64,000 nt of DNA from Pogostemon cablin (taxonomy: Eukaryota > Streptophyta > Magnoliopsida > Lamiales > Lamiaceae). The stretch is from the NCBI GenBank assembly GCA_023678885.1, contig CM043005.1:5446314-5510313 (forward strand). Reading direction: 5' to 3'. Below, piece after piece: positions 22,575-34,098 of the stretch. The notes beneath the pieces are model-generated. The model searched no databases, had not been told where the DNA came from, and was given only the letters and a program-made list of their open reading frames with translations. Each line of letters opens with the position of its first letter. Within the stretch, counting starts at the first letter, position 1. The position numbers and the translations under genes were made by a program.

Positions 22575-22870
22575 TCGTGGATTAATCCCACGATATAATT
22601 GCACTCCTAACTCTAAGGAAATTGAGGGTTTTGTGGCAAAGGTCGTGGGTTATGCTGGCGCAAAAGTGGACTTATTTATACATGGCAGAGAAAGGAAGAC
22701 AAGACATTCAGTGTTTTGATTTTCCTTTCAAGTAAGCGTAATCTTTTAAATATATAATGAGTAAATTACTGATTTGAGCGTTGGAGGGCCTACGCCGGAA
22801 ACCCCTTCCGGCGTACTTTTGCATGCAAGCGTGGAGTCCAGGATTGTGCTGTGCGAAGGCGTGATCAAAG
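22575..22870. repeat. possible LTR relic with a perfect GC hairpin
   Basis: Contains ACTGATTTGAGCGTTGGAGG followed by a 10-bp perfect hairpin TACGCCGGAA / TTCCGGCGTA (22791-22815). The phrase 'TGA-TTGAGCG-T-GGAG' next to such a hairpin is one I associate with the downstream end of some plant LTRs. No partner LTR, PBS or duplication was seen. Confidence 0.3.
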
Positions 22871-23707
22871 CTTAGCAGTTCAATTCTTTCAATTAATTAC
22901 TCATCAATTTGAATAGAAAAGTTCAGCCGTAAAAGTCTAACCGTTATTATTATTATTTTTTTCTGTCACATACTACTTTTTATTGGGATGCGATAAATTG
23001 GCAGTTGGATCGAGTTCTAACGAAGCTCTATCACGAGCCATATCTACAAACTAATTGTTAGTTGGGCCTATATCTCTTATGATGGCAGGGTTTTAGGGTT
23101 GCTAGGCCCAACAACAGACTTGGGCTCACTAATGGGCTCAATAATGGGCTCACCAACCCAGTACTCAAATGGGTCCTTATGAAACAAACTGTGCTATCCC
23201 GTGTAATTGGTTAACTAAAGCACTATGAGACCCAGATTTAGCGTGGGGTATTTAGGGCAATCTCGATTGGTTGCTGTTCATCAACTCTCAAAATTTTGGT
23301 TTACACCTAATCCAATGATTAACATTAGATCAAAAAATAATTTCTAAAAATCTTTTTAAATTTTTATTTTATGTAATACTCATGATTCCATATATATATA
23401 TTATTTACTACATCAGAATTTAAAATATGAAATTATTATAATTTTAATATAATTAAAAAAAATTTTAAGTAATACCCCCTACGTCCCCGATCGCTATTCC
23501 GTTTATTGTACCACGTTGTTTAAGAAAAATTGTTCTAGTATTTTTGGGTAATAAAAAAAATATAAAGTAATGATATGTGTGTAAAAAATAAGTGATAGGT
23601 TTAAAATTAATGAAGGGGATATATTATTTTATTATGGGTTAATTGTAAGAAAAACTATGAACTTTACTTTTATTGTAAATTAATCTTCATCTTTGATAAA
23701 TTTCAAG

Positions 23708-23739
<32 letters not shown>

Positions 23740-24041
23740 CAATTTTTAAAAAAGTGAGGATTAACTAGGAGTAAAATTCGTAATTTTTCATACAACTAAT
23801 CCTTATATTTTTCATCAATGCATACTAATTATGGTTTAAATTCATAGTAGCTGTTAGTGACAAAACTAATAAAGTAAATGGAATAAATTAGACGAGAATT
23901 CTCTACTATGATATGCCCAACTCAATATTATCATCAGTGCAGTGTAACTTAAAAAAAAAAAAAGAAGAGGCATTAGCTATTCTGGAGTTCATTCATAAAA
24001 GCATTAGCAAGTGTGGCTAGCAAACTGTTGTAACTTAATTC
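22871..24041. other. intergenic DNA with MITE fragments
   Basis: A Stowaway-like left end at about 23479 (CCCCCTACGTCCCCGATCG) lacks a matching right end. A (TA)14 run lies at 23711-23738. No gene recognised. Confidence 0.4.
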
Positions 24042-24047
24042 TTTATT
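24042..24047 (-). terminator. candidate poly(A) signal of the bHLH gene
   Basis: AATAAA on the minus strand, about 180 bp past the stop codon. Confidence 0.45.
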
Positions 24048-24229
24048 TAGAATAGACATTTATGTACTCTAATAGCATATGCAAATTACAAGTATTTCAA
24101 ATCAAACTAGCTAATCGTTTTTTACCCCAAAAGTAGAAAACTAAAGGTGACAGAGATTTGTACAATCTCATACAACACACTTTGGCAAAGCCTTTGATCA
24201 AATTTCATCTTGAACAAACCTTGGATCTA

Positions 24230-26667
24230 CTACCCTAGTTTCGCCTCACACGAGCACTTTGCACGACTATCAGAAAGCACCTGAAAAGTTAACATTGAAG
24301 CAGAGAATCAGTGGAAAGCAGGAACTTGATCAGTTGAATCAAGATCAAGCAAATTGGCATAATCCGGATGAAACGAGCGACCGGCTCAAGTTGTTACTTA
24401 CCGTGACTTGTCGCTGAAGATCCTTGATGTATTCAACAGCCAAATCCAACATATCAGATGTATTCGTTTGCTGTCAAATGTATGCAGAGCTTTAGAACAA
24501 TTTAAAGATGATCATATAGAATAATGCAAGAAACAGCATTACCTTTTCCATATTGGGAACAAGCTCTTGCAGCTTCCTCATTCGTTCGCTTATTTTTGTT
24601 CTTCTTACCTGAAAGAAACAAGATTACTTTGTCGTGTCAAATGATTACCTCGTCTAAAAGCTTACAAAGTAATACAAGCAAATGATGTAATATACCCTCT
24701 CAGCAATGCTTCGAGGATGAGTAGCACAACCCCTCTTTGCTCTGGTTCTACATGGAACTGAATCTTGAAGCATCTTCTCCATGGCAGATAGCTCTGCAGA
24801 GCTTTTAGGCAAACTCAGGTGATGGGATAACCGTGTTGTCGGTCGATTTCCACCATCAATCTTCTGTTCCATTTGATAAATTCAAAGCTTTGTTGTAGTT
24901 AAAAGTGATGAAGTGGGATACTTGTATGTGTACTTACTTGTTCATGGAAATCATCTTCCCAAGAGTTCATAGAGAAACCTTTGATGTAGTCAACATCAAT
25001 GGCATGATCTTCATCAGCTGATCCAATTTCTGCCATCTCTTTACTTGTGATTTCTGTAATTGGATCCATTCTCTTGAACCTGCTTGTAGAACAAAATGTT
25101 GCTTCTGCATTAGCAATATTACCACCTCCAATGTTCCCCACCGCTCTCACTGTTCCAAACTCTGTCAATTGCTACAGCATCTTCAGTAACATTCTCATAC
25201 TCAACACCTCCATAAACAAATATCACAACATGACACCGTCTCACAGTAGAGTATCACTTTTCCTATTTTCGACATAAGAGAACATCACTTTTATACTCCC
25301 TCCATCCCTTAATATTGTTCATCTTTACTGTACCACGAAAATTAAGAAAAAAATATTTTTTTACTAACTTTATTAACTTTTCTGGAGTGATGTGGTATTT
25401 CTATGTAATAAATAAATAAAATAGTAAAAAAAATATGAAGTACATTATCTATGGAAAGAATGGATGACAGTTTTAAAATTAATGTGTATTTTTTTGGTGC
25501 TAGTTAGAATGGAATTTCCTCCTTTCTTTTGGAAGTGAACAATTACGTGGGACTAACAAATGAGAAAAACGTGTCACTTCTTATTCACAAGATGGTCTCT
25601 CACAACACAATGTTTGCTCGTCATATGGCATATGGGGCTGTGAAATTTTACGCATACCCCCGCCGGTTCGCTTCACTTTCTTTCTCTCTCTTGCTTTCAG
25701 ACTTTCCTCAGACTGCTGATTCTGTTTTTTCTCACTTCAACTGGGGCCTCTTTCCTTCAAGCGATATATCACACTATTTCTATCTTATAGGCTCTTCTTA
25801 ATTTTTGATTTTTATTTCAGCTTAAGCAGAATCTAATTCATGTTCAACTTGCTCTATCTTATACAAAAATCAATTCCATGGTTTCGAGTCTTTTGACCTA
25901 TCTGTTTGATCTGAATAAGTATTGTTAGACGAATAAGAATCGATAATCTCCAAAAGTGTTAACAATTCCCACCTAAGACTATTTTCTTCACACAACTTCA
26001 TGTTTCTTCACAAGTTATTACTTCCCATGCAACACCAAATACTAAAAAGGAGTGATATTGACATACACAGCAACCAACAACCAACAACCAACAACCAACT
26101 AGAAACTTAATCGAGAGACAGAGAGAGGGTATTACCGTCAATATTAATGTTGGCAAACAATCCAGCTGGTGAACTGCTGTGACGAACCAGGCCCGAACTA
26201 CAGGCACCACCAGCCCGCTGCATCTTCGCCGGCGGCCCGACCCGATTTGATTCAAACGAACCGAATGATCTGTTATCCACAGAAGAAGAATCTGCAGCCT
26301 CAGAAACATCACGGCTCTGATGATACATCACCTGAGAACATGTCTCTGTGGAATAATCATTGCTCTGCACCTCCGTGGGCTCCACTTTTGTCGGTTGCAA
26401 GAAATGGGCATTCATCTGACCCGAACACCTCTGCTGAACCGTATCACCACTGTTCATGAATCTCGAGAAGATTCTCTGGGTCTCCGGGCTGGAAGCCCGC
26501 GGGTTGAAAAGCCGCTCGAAATCATCGGATCCGAACCCGCCACCGCCACCCGGATTGTCTAAAAAACTCGAGAAATAGGAACTCGGGGCGGATCGGTACC
26601 GGGTCAACCCGGACCCCACCTGCACACCTTCCTGAACCTGCTGATACTGTTGAAGATTATTAGCCAT
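24230..26667 (-). CDS. bHLH130-like: bHLH transcription factor, bHLH130/bHLH122 (FBH) type, six exons
   Basis: Exons: 26136-26667, 24938-25161, 24696-24863, 24543-24608, 24402-24470 and 24230-24280. All junctions are GT/AG, phases agree, and the product is 369 residues, normal for the family. The start is the ATG at 26667 (MANNLQQ). The N-terminus has LTRYRSAPSSYF; residues ~160-177 have LVRHSSSPAGLFANI, the clade signature; LSHHLSLPKSS follows. The basic helix-loop-helix (about residues 295-350) has CATHPRSIAER, with the His, Glu and Arg expected for E/G-box contact, then MRKLQELVPNMEKQTNTSD and the second helix AVEYIKDLQ. The C-terminus VLSDSRAKCSC is also family-like. It acts in the nucleus as a dimer; Arabidopsis relatives (bHLH122, bHLH130/FBH4) affect flowering and drought responses. 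No lesion seen. Confidence 0.95.
25162..26135 (-). other. intron 1 of the bHLH gene (974 bp)
   Basis: The largest intron, from GGTAATACC at the donor to TTGACAG at the acceptor. It holds a Stowaway-like left terminus at 25296 (CTCCCTCCATCCC after TA) without a clear right end. The open frames at 25529-25801 and 25998-26312 are not conserved-looking. Confidence 0.85.
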
Positions 26668-27120
26668 CAATTTCTCTTCTACCCTTTTTTTTTCCACAAA
26701 AAAGAAAAGTATTATTGACTCAAATTAAATGAAGGGCAGAGGAACAAATACAACTTCTGAGAAGAACGATTGAGCTGAAGAAGAAAGGATAGATTCTTTG
26801 AGAAGAGAATGAAAGGGGCATTAGACATATATCTGATTGATTACAATTTAAAAAAACAAATGAAGAAGAATTAAAGTAGAAAAGCAGGGAGAAAATGAGG
26901 TGTGTTCCTTAAACATGTAGATTGTCAACTTTTAAGAGCAACAGATATGATCTTTCTTGAAAAGAGGTAGCTTTTTTATCCATAGCCATTAAAGCGGTGT
27001 GAGGAATTGAGCTGAAAGTGGGATGGTTGAAGAGTGGAGACTGACTGGAAGTTTGGAGTGGAGAGAGAGAGAGCTGTAATTAGTGCGGCCAATGGGAACG
27101 CAGGAACGCCAGGGATCTCG
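26668..27120 (-). promoter_or_regulatory. upstream and leader region of the bHLH gene
   Basis: About 450 bp with a GA run (27060-27073) and, further up, GGCCAATGG (around 27087), a CCAAT-like site. I see no clear TATA box. The pure A/purine stretch 26680-26710 just before the ATG is likely leader. Confidence 0.4.
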
Positions 27121-27584
27121 GATTCATGGCCAAAAAGAAATGAAGAAATTTTGACATTTACTCCTCAGGAAAGATTGAAACTCTTTCCCACCTAGATTAA
27201 TAAAGTGATAATTTTTTGGGATATTATGATATTTTTTTGTAATAAATAAATAATAAAATATATTAAGTATATTAGGTAGGGGTGATATTTTTGTAAATAA
27301 AATATATGGAGAAGAGTGATTGTGAATATACAAATTTTTGTAGGACAATCTAAAATAAAAAATGTGCTATCTTTTTATGGAATAGATGTAGTATTTGGTT
27401 TTGAATTTTCTCCAGCTCATTTTAATTCTTAATAATGCTGTGAATTGACAGCCCTTCAAATCTCCCTCTATCGTTCACAGTTGACCTTTTTAATGACTTT
27501 TTTTTAAAAGGCGATTATTATGTTACACTTGTGTCAATTATCTCTGGTTATTTTTTTCAATTTTAGGTGATTTAATAAGATATA

Positions 27585-27834
27585 CTCCCTCCGTCTCATT
27601 TCAGATGTCACACTTTCTATTTTGGACTATCCACAAAAGTTTAGACATTCCAAAAAAACAAAAAGTAAAAAACAACCACCCTTCCCCACACACTTTAATT
27701 AAAAAAATTATCTCTACCTACCATATTTTATCATTTATATATTACATAAAAATACCATTATACCCCTCAAAGTTATCATTTTCTTAATTTTCGTGCCGAA
27801 AAGAGAGGTGCAAGTTTTTTAGAGACGGAGGGAA
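27585..27834. mobile_element. Stowaway-like MITE
   Basis: CTCCCTCCGTCTC and, reversed, TTCCCTCCGTCTC termini between TA at 27583-27584 and 27835-27836. 250 bp, no ORF of note. Confidence 0.85.
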
Positions 27835-27967
27835 TAGCTTCCTTCCTTCACATGAATCAAAATACCAATTAGCTTCATTAACATGGACATTTAAGAAGCT
27901 AATATTCGTGTTCATTAGTCAATTCACGATGAAATACATAAACGGACGCTATTTGCATTGAATTGTT

Positions 27968-28095
27968 AAATAAACCTCAATTATAAAATGTACCACACTA
28001 AAATTAAAAATTTTATTTTCAAAATACTAAATAAACCTCAATTATAAAATGTATCACACTAAAATTAAAAATTTTATTTTCAAAATACTAAATAC
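27968..28095. repeat. tandem duplication of a ~61-bp AT-rich unit
   Basis: Two copies of a unit starting AAATAAACCTCAATTATAAA differ at one or two bases (GTACCACACT versus GTATCACACT), so the duplication is recent. Confidence 0.85.
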
Positions 28096-28421
28096 ATTCC
28101 ATACAAAGATAACTCTATCCTTTTAATTAATTATTATGCCCCAATTAAAGAAAAAATAATTGCTCACAAAATTAAAAAGGAAAAAAGAAAAAGAGAAGAA
28201 CACATTGGAACAGCGACTGGTGGCGACTGGTATGTTTTGCGAATCTGCTGCGTAGAAGCGAAAGGAAAGGAGAGGGAGGAACTCCTTCTTGCGTGTGCAC
28301 CTTCCACGTGTTCGCCAGTTATTGTCGTGTCATTGCATTTCTAGAAATAATATTTTTAGAAATTTTTTCAAGACTTAAATAATGGATCAGATAAGGCTTG
28401 ACACGTAAGAAAAAAAAGTGT

Positions 28422-28549
28422 GTTCGGTTCCTATAACCAAACAGATTAAATCTATTCGGTTATAGGAAGCGAACGGTGAGAAATGACACCCAACTGTTCA
28501 ATCACAAACGTCGAACAGATTTAACCTATTCGACTGTTGTGATCGAACA
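28422..28549. repeat. two adjacent related short hairpins
   Basis: Hairpin 1 (28422-28474) has 26-nt arms beginning GTTCGGTTCCTATAACC. Hairpin 2 (28495-28549) has 27-nt arms beginning TGTTCAATCACAA. The centres share AACAGATT(T)AA..CTATTCG. Loops are only a few bases. The surroundings contain no gene. Confidence 0.65.
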
Positions 28550-29108
28550 CTACACCATAGCGATCTATAACGAAATGACTTAGTATATCGCATAAATTGA
28601 CTACGTAGAATCAATTCAACTCAATTTCTTTGCAGTAATCGATATCGCCCTCATCATGATTCCTTCTTGGTGATCATCATTCTCAATTTTTGTGATTATA
28701 ACAATGGGGTACATTTAGAAATCTGATTGGGATGCATTTAGAATTTTAATTATAATTAATTTTATTTTATTATTTATAAAAGGGTATTTACATCTTCTCA
28801 CGTTATTATATTTTAATTTTATAAATTATTAGGGTTCATTTAACAATTTCGGGGATGCAAATAGCTCCCATGTATAAAATAAATTTAAGTAAAAAGCTGA
28901 AATGCGTCTCGGACGGTGCAGTTCCGTATGTCCAATTTTAATTCGATGCAGATGTAATACACTCGTTAATTAAATGGAAATACCTTTCAATGGAAAAAAA
29001 ATCATTTACTCAATCAAAAATATTAATATATTCTTAATATTTCAACCTATTATTTCAATAAAAAAATTGTTATTAATTAAAATTAATATAATTTAAAATA
29101 AAATAATA

Positions 29109-29327
29109 CTCACTCCATCCATTATTAATCTATTTGTTTGTTAAATGTGGGTTAAGAAGTACTACTATTATTTTATGTGCGGTGGATAATTGTATTAGTG
29201 AGATATGTGAGTCCCAAATTTTAATTATATTAGTGTCAGTAGATCATATATGTCTAAAAGAGAAAATAGATAAATAAAAAATGCACGACCATAAATAATG
29301 AAATTGATAGATTAAGGATGGACTGAG
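29109..29327. mobile_element. Stowaway-like MITE
   Basis: CTCACTCCATCCATTATTAA and, reversed, CTCAGTCCATCCTTAATCTA termini between TA at 29107-29108 and 29328-29329. Confidence 0.85.
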
Positions 29328-32300
29328 TATAATTATTCTTAAACGGAAGTGTACAAGGGAACCACTCTAAAATAAATGTACCTAGAACTCAAGAAGGATT
29401 TGGTTGGGGTATTGGACAGGGTAATGGAAATGGATGTATATTGATTTTCATGGTTGATATTTGTTTGATTTAATGAAAATTAAAATTCTTTAAACATTAC
29501 CATTAATTCCATAACTAATCACTACTCTTCAATTACTTTCAATTTATTGTAATTAATCTCTTTAATAATATTCCTGTCTTTACTATAGAAAAATTTATCA
29601 ACTTGAGAATATCAAGAATAAGAGTGACGGGGTGAGAGAATTGTTGGGCAACGTCATATATTTTGCTCCATTTTTTACCATGACCAGGCCCAACTCTTCT
29701 TATTCGATTAATTAATGAAATAAAGTATAGAAATATATTGATATAATAAATATAAAGAATGAATGAGTGTGATAAAAGAGAATGAGAGACATCAAATGAG
29801 GAATGGTCTCTATTCTCAAGAACGTTTCATCGACCTAGGAGTTGTGGAAAAAACTGAGTCAAGGGCGAGCTCAACTTCAATTGGCCAACTGTAGGCCTGT
29901 TAAATGAACTGAGTGAGTTTGACTATCGCATACTCGAATTCAATTCGATTAATACATGAGTTGGAGTTCGAGCTCGATCGAGTAATTCTCTTGCAGAACT
30001 CGACTCGACTCGTTAAATAAAAAGAGTCGAATTTTTTGAACATTCTCGAGTCCTTGTTTAATTAATTTATTATTACACTTAATAATAATTAGTTTTGTAT
30101 AATTAATAATGGAGTAGTATTTATTATTATTATTATTTATTATTATTATTATCGAGTCTTATCAAGTTGAGCTCGGCCCAACTCGTTAAAGAAACAAGTA
30201 TAAGGTGAGCTCAAACTAGAACTTGACTAATCACGAACCGAGCCGAGCTCATCGTGAAGGAGACTCTCTCATCAAAGATATAGTCCTTTCATCTCACAAA
30301 ATTGTCATACTTTTCTTTTTATTTTCCATAAAAGCTAGCACATTTTAAAGGTGGAAATACACAGCAAAAAAATAATTTCTCAATACATTTTATTTAAAAA
30401 AAATGACATTCATATCTGATACGGGCACTCTCTTGAAAGACAAGTATAAGTGAGTTGAATTGTAAAATGGGTATGCCCATTATTATTAAAGTATATTTAC
30501 TATGTAGGTAAAGTACGTGCATATTATTAGTTAAAATATTTTTATATAGTGAATTATATTATGAGTGCAACTATTCACACCCCCAATATTACTAAGCGTA
30601 TATTATTTGCTATATAAATCTCAATAACTATTATAAAAAGATAAATATTTACTATATATACCTCATTTACCCATTATACCCTTCTAAATTTTAATTATTT
30701 AATCTTAAATTCATCCATTAATATTTTGATAGCATTAATCAGCGGCGATGGGCAAAGATTTTTCGGCATGTCTCGGCGTGGGGGCTGGTAATTATAATAC
30801 CCTATAATAATACTTAAAAAAAAAGCACATCTTAACAACCAATAAGTACATCTTACCCATGGTGGAGAGAAATAAAAAGTTCTACCTTTAAGCGAAGACT
30901 ACGCGTGTAGAACTTACGAACTGCATGCATAAACTATCTTTCGATTTTCTATTGTATTCCTAAGTCGAGCTTATTGATTTATAAATTAAATCTCACCTAT
31001 TGATGAATAAAAATAATAAATACTGAATATACATGTCAAGGTTATCGTATATGGATTAAGAGTACGAACATTCATAATAACCAAGGTCTCACTTTTTTTA
31101 TATAATTAGTACAAATCGAAGAACCTCAAACAATCATATTTAATATACACAAAGTGCACTAGTCTAATTTTATAATCATGACAAACAAATAGTAAATCAC
31201 ACTACTATTCTAATAGTTTGTTCAAATCTATCTTGATTGTGAGTCTCTTTTTATAATTTATAAGAAACTGTCACTTACCATATATGATCAATAACATAAA
31301 ATAAAAATGTACAATTACATTCACATATAAACATTTGATCAAATAATTATAATTTCAAAATATTATTAAAAGATTGTTTATACTAAATTTAGAAATTTAA
31401 TACAACATCATTTATAAATAAAAGACTTTTTCATCTAACACACAATATATTTTACGATTTAATATTTTAAAATATATATTTAATTAAGTGCACTTCCTAA
31501 ATTTATGTGCATAATAAAGTAAAACAATATTATTTTGCATATTTTTCATTTGCCCGTAGTTTGAATTTTTAGATGAATTAGTCATGTTATCAAGCTTGTC
31601 ATGAGAGGCCATCTCGCATCTACGTCGAACAGGTGAAAAGTTATATTTCTTCCGTACCAATTTTATTTTCATGTTATCTTTTAGGAATATAACTAAAAAT
31701 CATTTTTAATTTATTTTTGATGTAATTTGATATTTATAGATAGTAAAAAATAAATAATAAAGTATGATTGTGTGTTAAAAGTATGATGACAAATTTAAAA
31801 TTAAAACAAAAATGTAAATTTAAAATTGAGAAATAATATTTTTAATAAAATGTAATATCTGATCAATTAAATGTGTCAAATTAAATTTAACTATTCATAT
31901 GAAAGATGAAAATAATTATATCTTTAATGAATAAATATACTCCACTTGTCTCGTTATAATCCTCACCATTTTCTCTTTCTAGTTTCTATTGTCTCATAAC
32001 ACACTTCACTCTGAAAAGGTACTAATAAAAATTTCAAAAAAAATAATCTTCAATACATTATGGAATATTTTAAGAAATTACACTCTCACCAAACCTACAT
32101 AATTCACTGTTTTATTATTTATTTATTACTTTATAAATTAAAATAATAATCTCTCAGTCTCGAAAAACCTTCACGTTTACTATACCACATGGTTTAAAAA
32201 AAACTTTTTTTTTTCATCTATATTAATTTTAAAGGGCATGGTAGTATTTTTTATTAATAAAAAGTATAAATTATGATATGTGTGTTTACTAAGAGTGACA

Positions 32301-32825
32301 AATTTAAAATCTAAATAATTTTTGAGATTATAGATTAAAGAGTAATTTTTTTAGAGTGTAAAAGGTATTACGGACAAATGTAGGAAGCCTCTAAGATTCA
32401 GTAATATTATTATTTGATACTCCACATATTTAATTTGTGTTTTTAACAATAATTTAATATAAATTCTATAAATAATTTTATTATACCCACTTTGGTACAG
32501 CTCAGCATGTAGTTAATAGATAATTAAGTGGATAAAGCTTAGTTTATTGGTGAGGTTAAGTCTCATGATCCACGCGATGAATTCGTCATCGCAACGCAAA
32601 CTTATAGTAAATGATTAGTCGTTGCCAGCTATCACCCTTTCGGGAATTCAATACGTGTCATATAAAATGGAATTCAGATGCTCTATTCAGTATTATGTAC
32701 GGTTTTTCCTTACTTTTCCAACATATCAAATGATTGCCGCACTTATATATTCAAATAAAAAATTACTCACTCAATATCAAATTTATCTTAACGTTTACTA
32801 TTTATACAGATATTAAAAAAATTTG
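29328..32825. other. AT-rich intergenic DNA with element fragments
   Basis: No gene recognised. A stretch rich in GAGCTCGAGCTCG-like words (29860-30260) looks like an old repeat with inverted parts. Stowaway-like left ends appear at about 30285, 31940 and 32150 without matching right ends. Confidence 0.4.
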
Positions 32826-33029
32826 CTTCACCCGTTCCATGCAAAGGAGTGCTTTTATGTTTTATACGTGAAGTAAGATGTATTATTATTTAATTTATAG
32901 TGTGTAGTTGTATTATTGGGTGTGTGGTCTTTTATTTTAATTATATTAGTGAATATGTGTGGTCTATGTGTGTATAAAAAAAAATTGGACTCTTGAAAAA
33001 GAGGGATAATTTGAAGGGGACGGAGGGAG
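32826..33029. mobile_element. Stowaway-like MITE, diverged left end
   Basis: Left CTTCACCCGTTCCATGCAAA, right (reversed) CTCCCTCCGTCCCCTTCAAA; TA on the right at 33030-33031 but TG on the left. Confidence 0.65.
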
Positions 33030-33031
33030 TA

Positions 33032-34098
33032 CTTTTGATCATCGACGATAATCCTTTAGGAGCCACTCTCATGACTAGGGTTTTCTTTTGGCGTCAATAA
33101 GGTAAATTGCTTTTATCCAGAATTTGTAACACAGGTCCGAAAACATTCTATTGATCAACCTTTATTCCCTCGAAATCGATCCTTCTACCCTAGTAATCAA
33201 ATTGGCGATTTTCAGGTGATCAACCATAGTGTACTAATGAGTTTTCGGTCCAAAATCGAATCGATTTCGAGGAAATTCTTCGGTCTATCATGAGAGATGA
33301 AGAAAAAAATGGACAGAGGCGAGATAAATCCACTGGGGAGAGATGAGCCGATGAGGTGACCAAAACGTAGGCAATTTGAATGTTTTAAAAAATTAAGGCT
33401 AATTGAATTTGGATGTGTGTCTCATGTGATATTTCTTTTTATTTTATGGACGAAACTTCAGAAATAAATCAATGGGACCAAAAATATTACTAAAAGGATA
33501 AAAAAAAATGAAATAAGATCTTTTATATGAGACCAAAAATGCAAATTTTCAAATTCATATACATTCATTGATATTTAAAATTGTGAAGAATTAAAAATAA
33601 TTTCAAAATTAAGCAAAAGAGAGTTTCTAATTATCTATGAATCTGTTAATCTACGAGCCAAAGTGTGTGACTATTCATCTTATGATTTAATTCATTAATT
33701 TGAAAAATTATAAAAAAGAAAAAGAAACATTATTAAACACTAGCCCATAACCTTAAAAAAATAATTAAAAAAAGACTAATCCGTCCGAGCCCGCTCCCGT
33801 TTAGGCCCGTCTTCAAACGAACTGTAAAATTTACAGCCCAATTCACTGGGGCCTTCAAAAGGACAGTAAAATCTATAGCCCAATAAACTTTGATTCGAGC
33901 TATACAGCCAATTGCCTATACTCTAGTCTTAAATACTCATTAGACGTCTATTTGTCTTCTCATACTTTCTTTCCCACCGAAATACTAATTTGAATTACAT
34001 CTTCAACTCCCTAGAATAAAAGGCTTGCATTCCCAGAAATTGTAATTGAAGAGGAGAAATTTCCTCCCATAATTTCTCAATCAACAATCAGCTTCACC
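33032..34098 (+). promoter_or_regulatory. upstream region of the coiled-coil gene
   Basis: About 1 kb without another gene. The last 200 bp contain CCAATT (33908) and a weak TATA-like TTAAATACT (33930). The leader is likely CT-rich around 33950-34098. Nothing decisive. Confidence 0.3.

Noticed and set aside
25529..25801. 90-codon ORF between bHLH exons
   Set aside because: It falls in intron 1 on the opposite strand with no motif or splice context.
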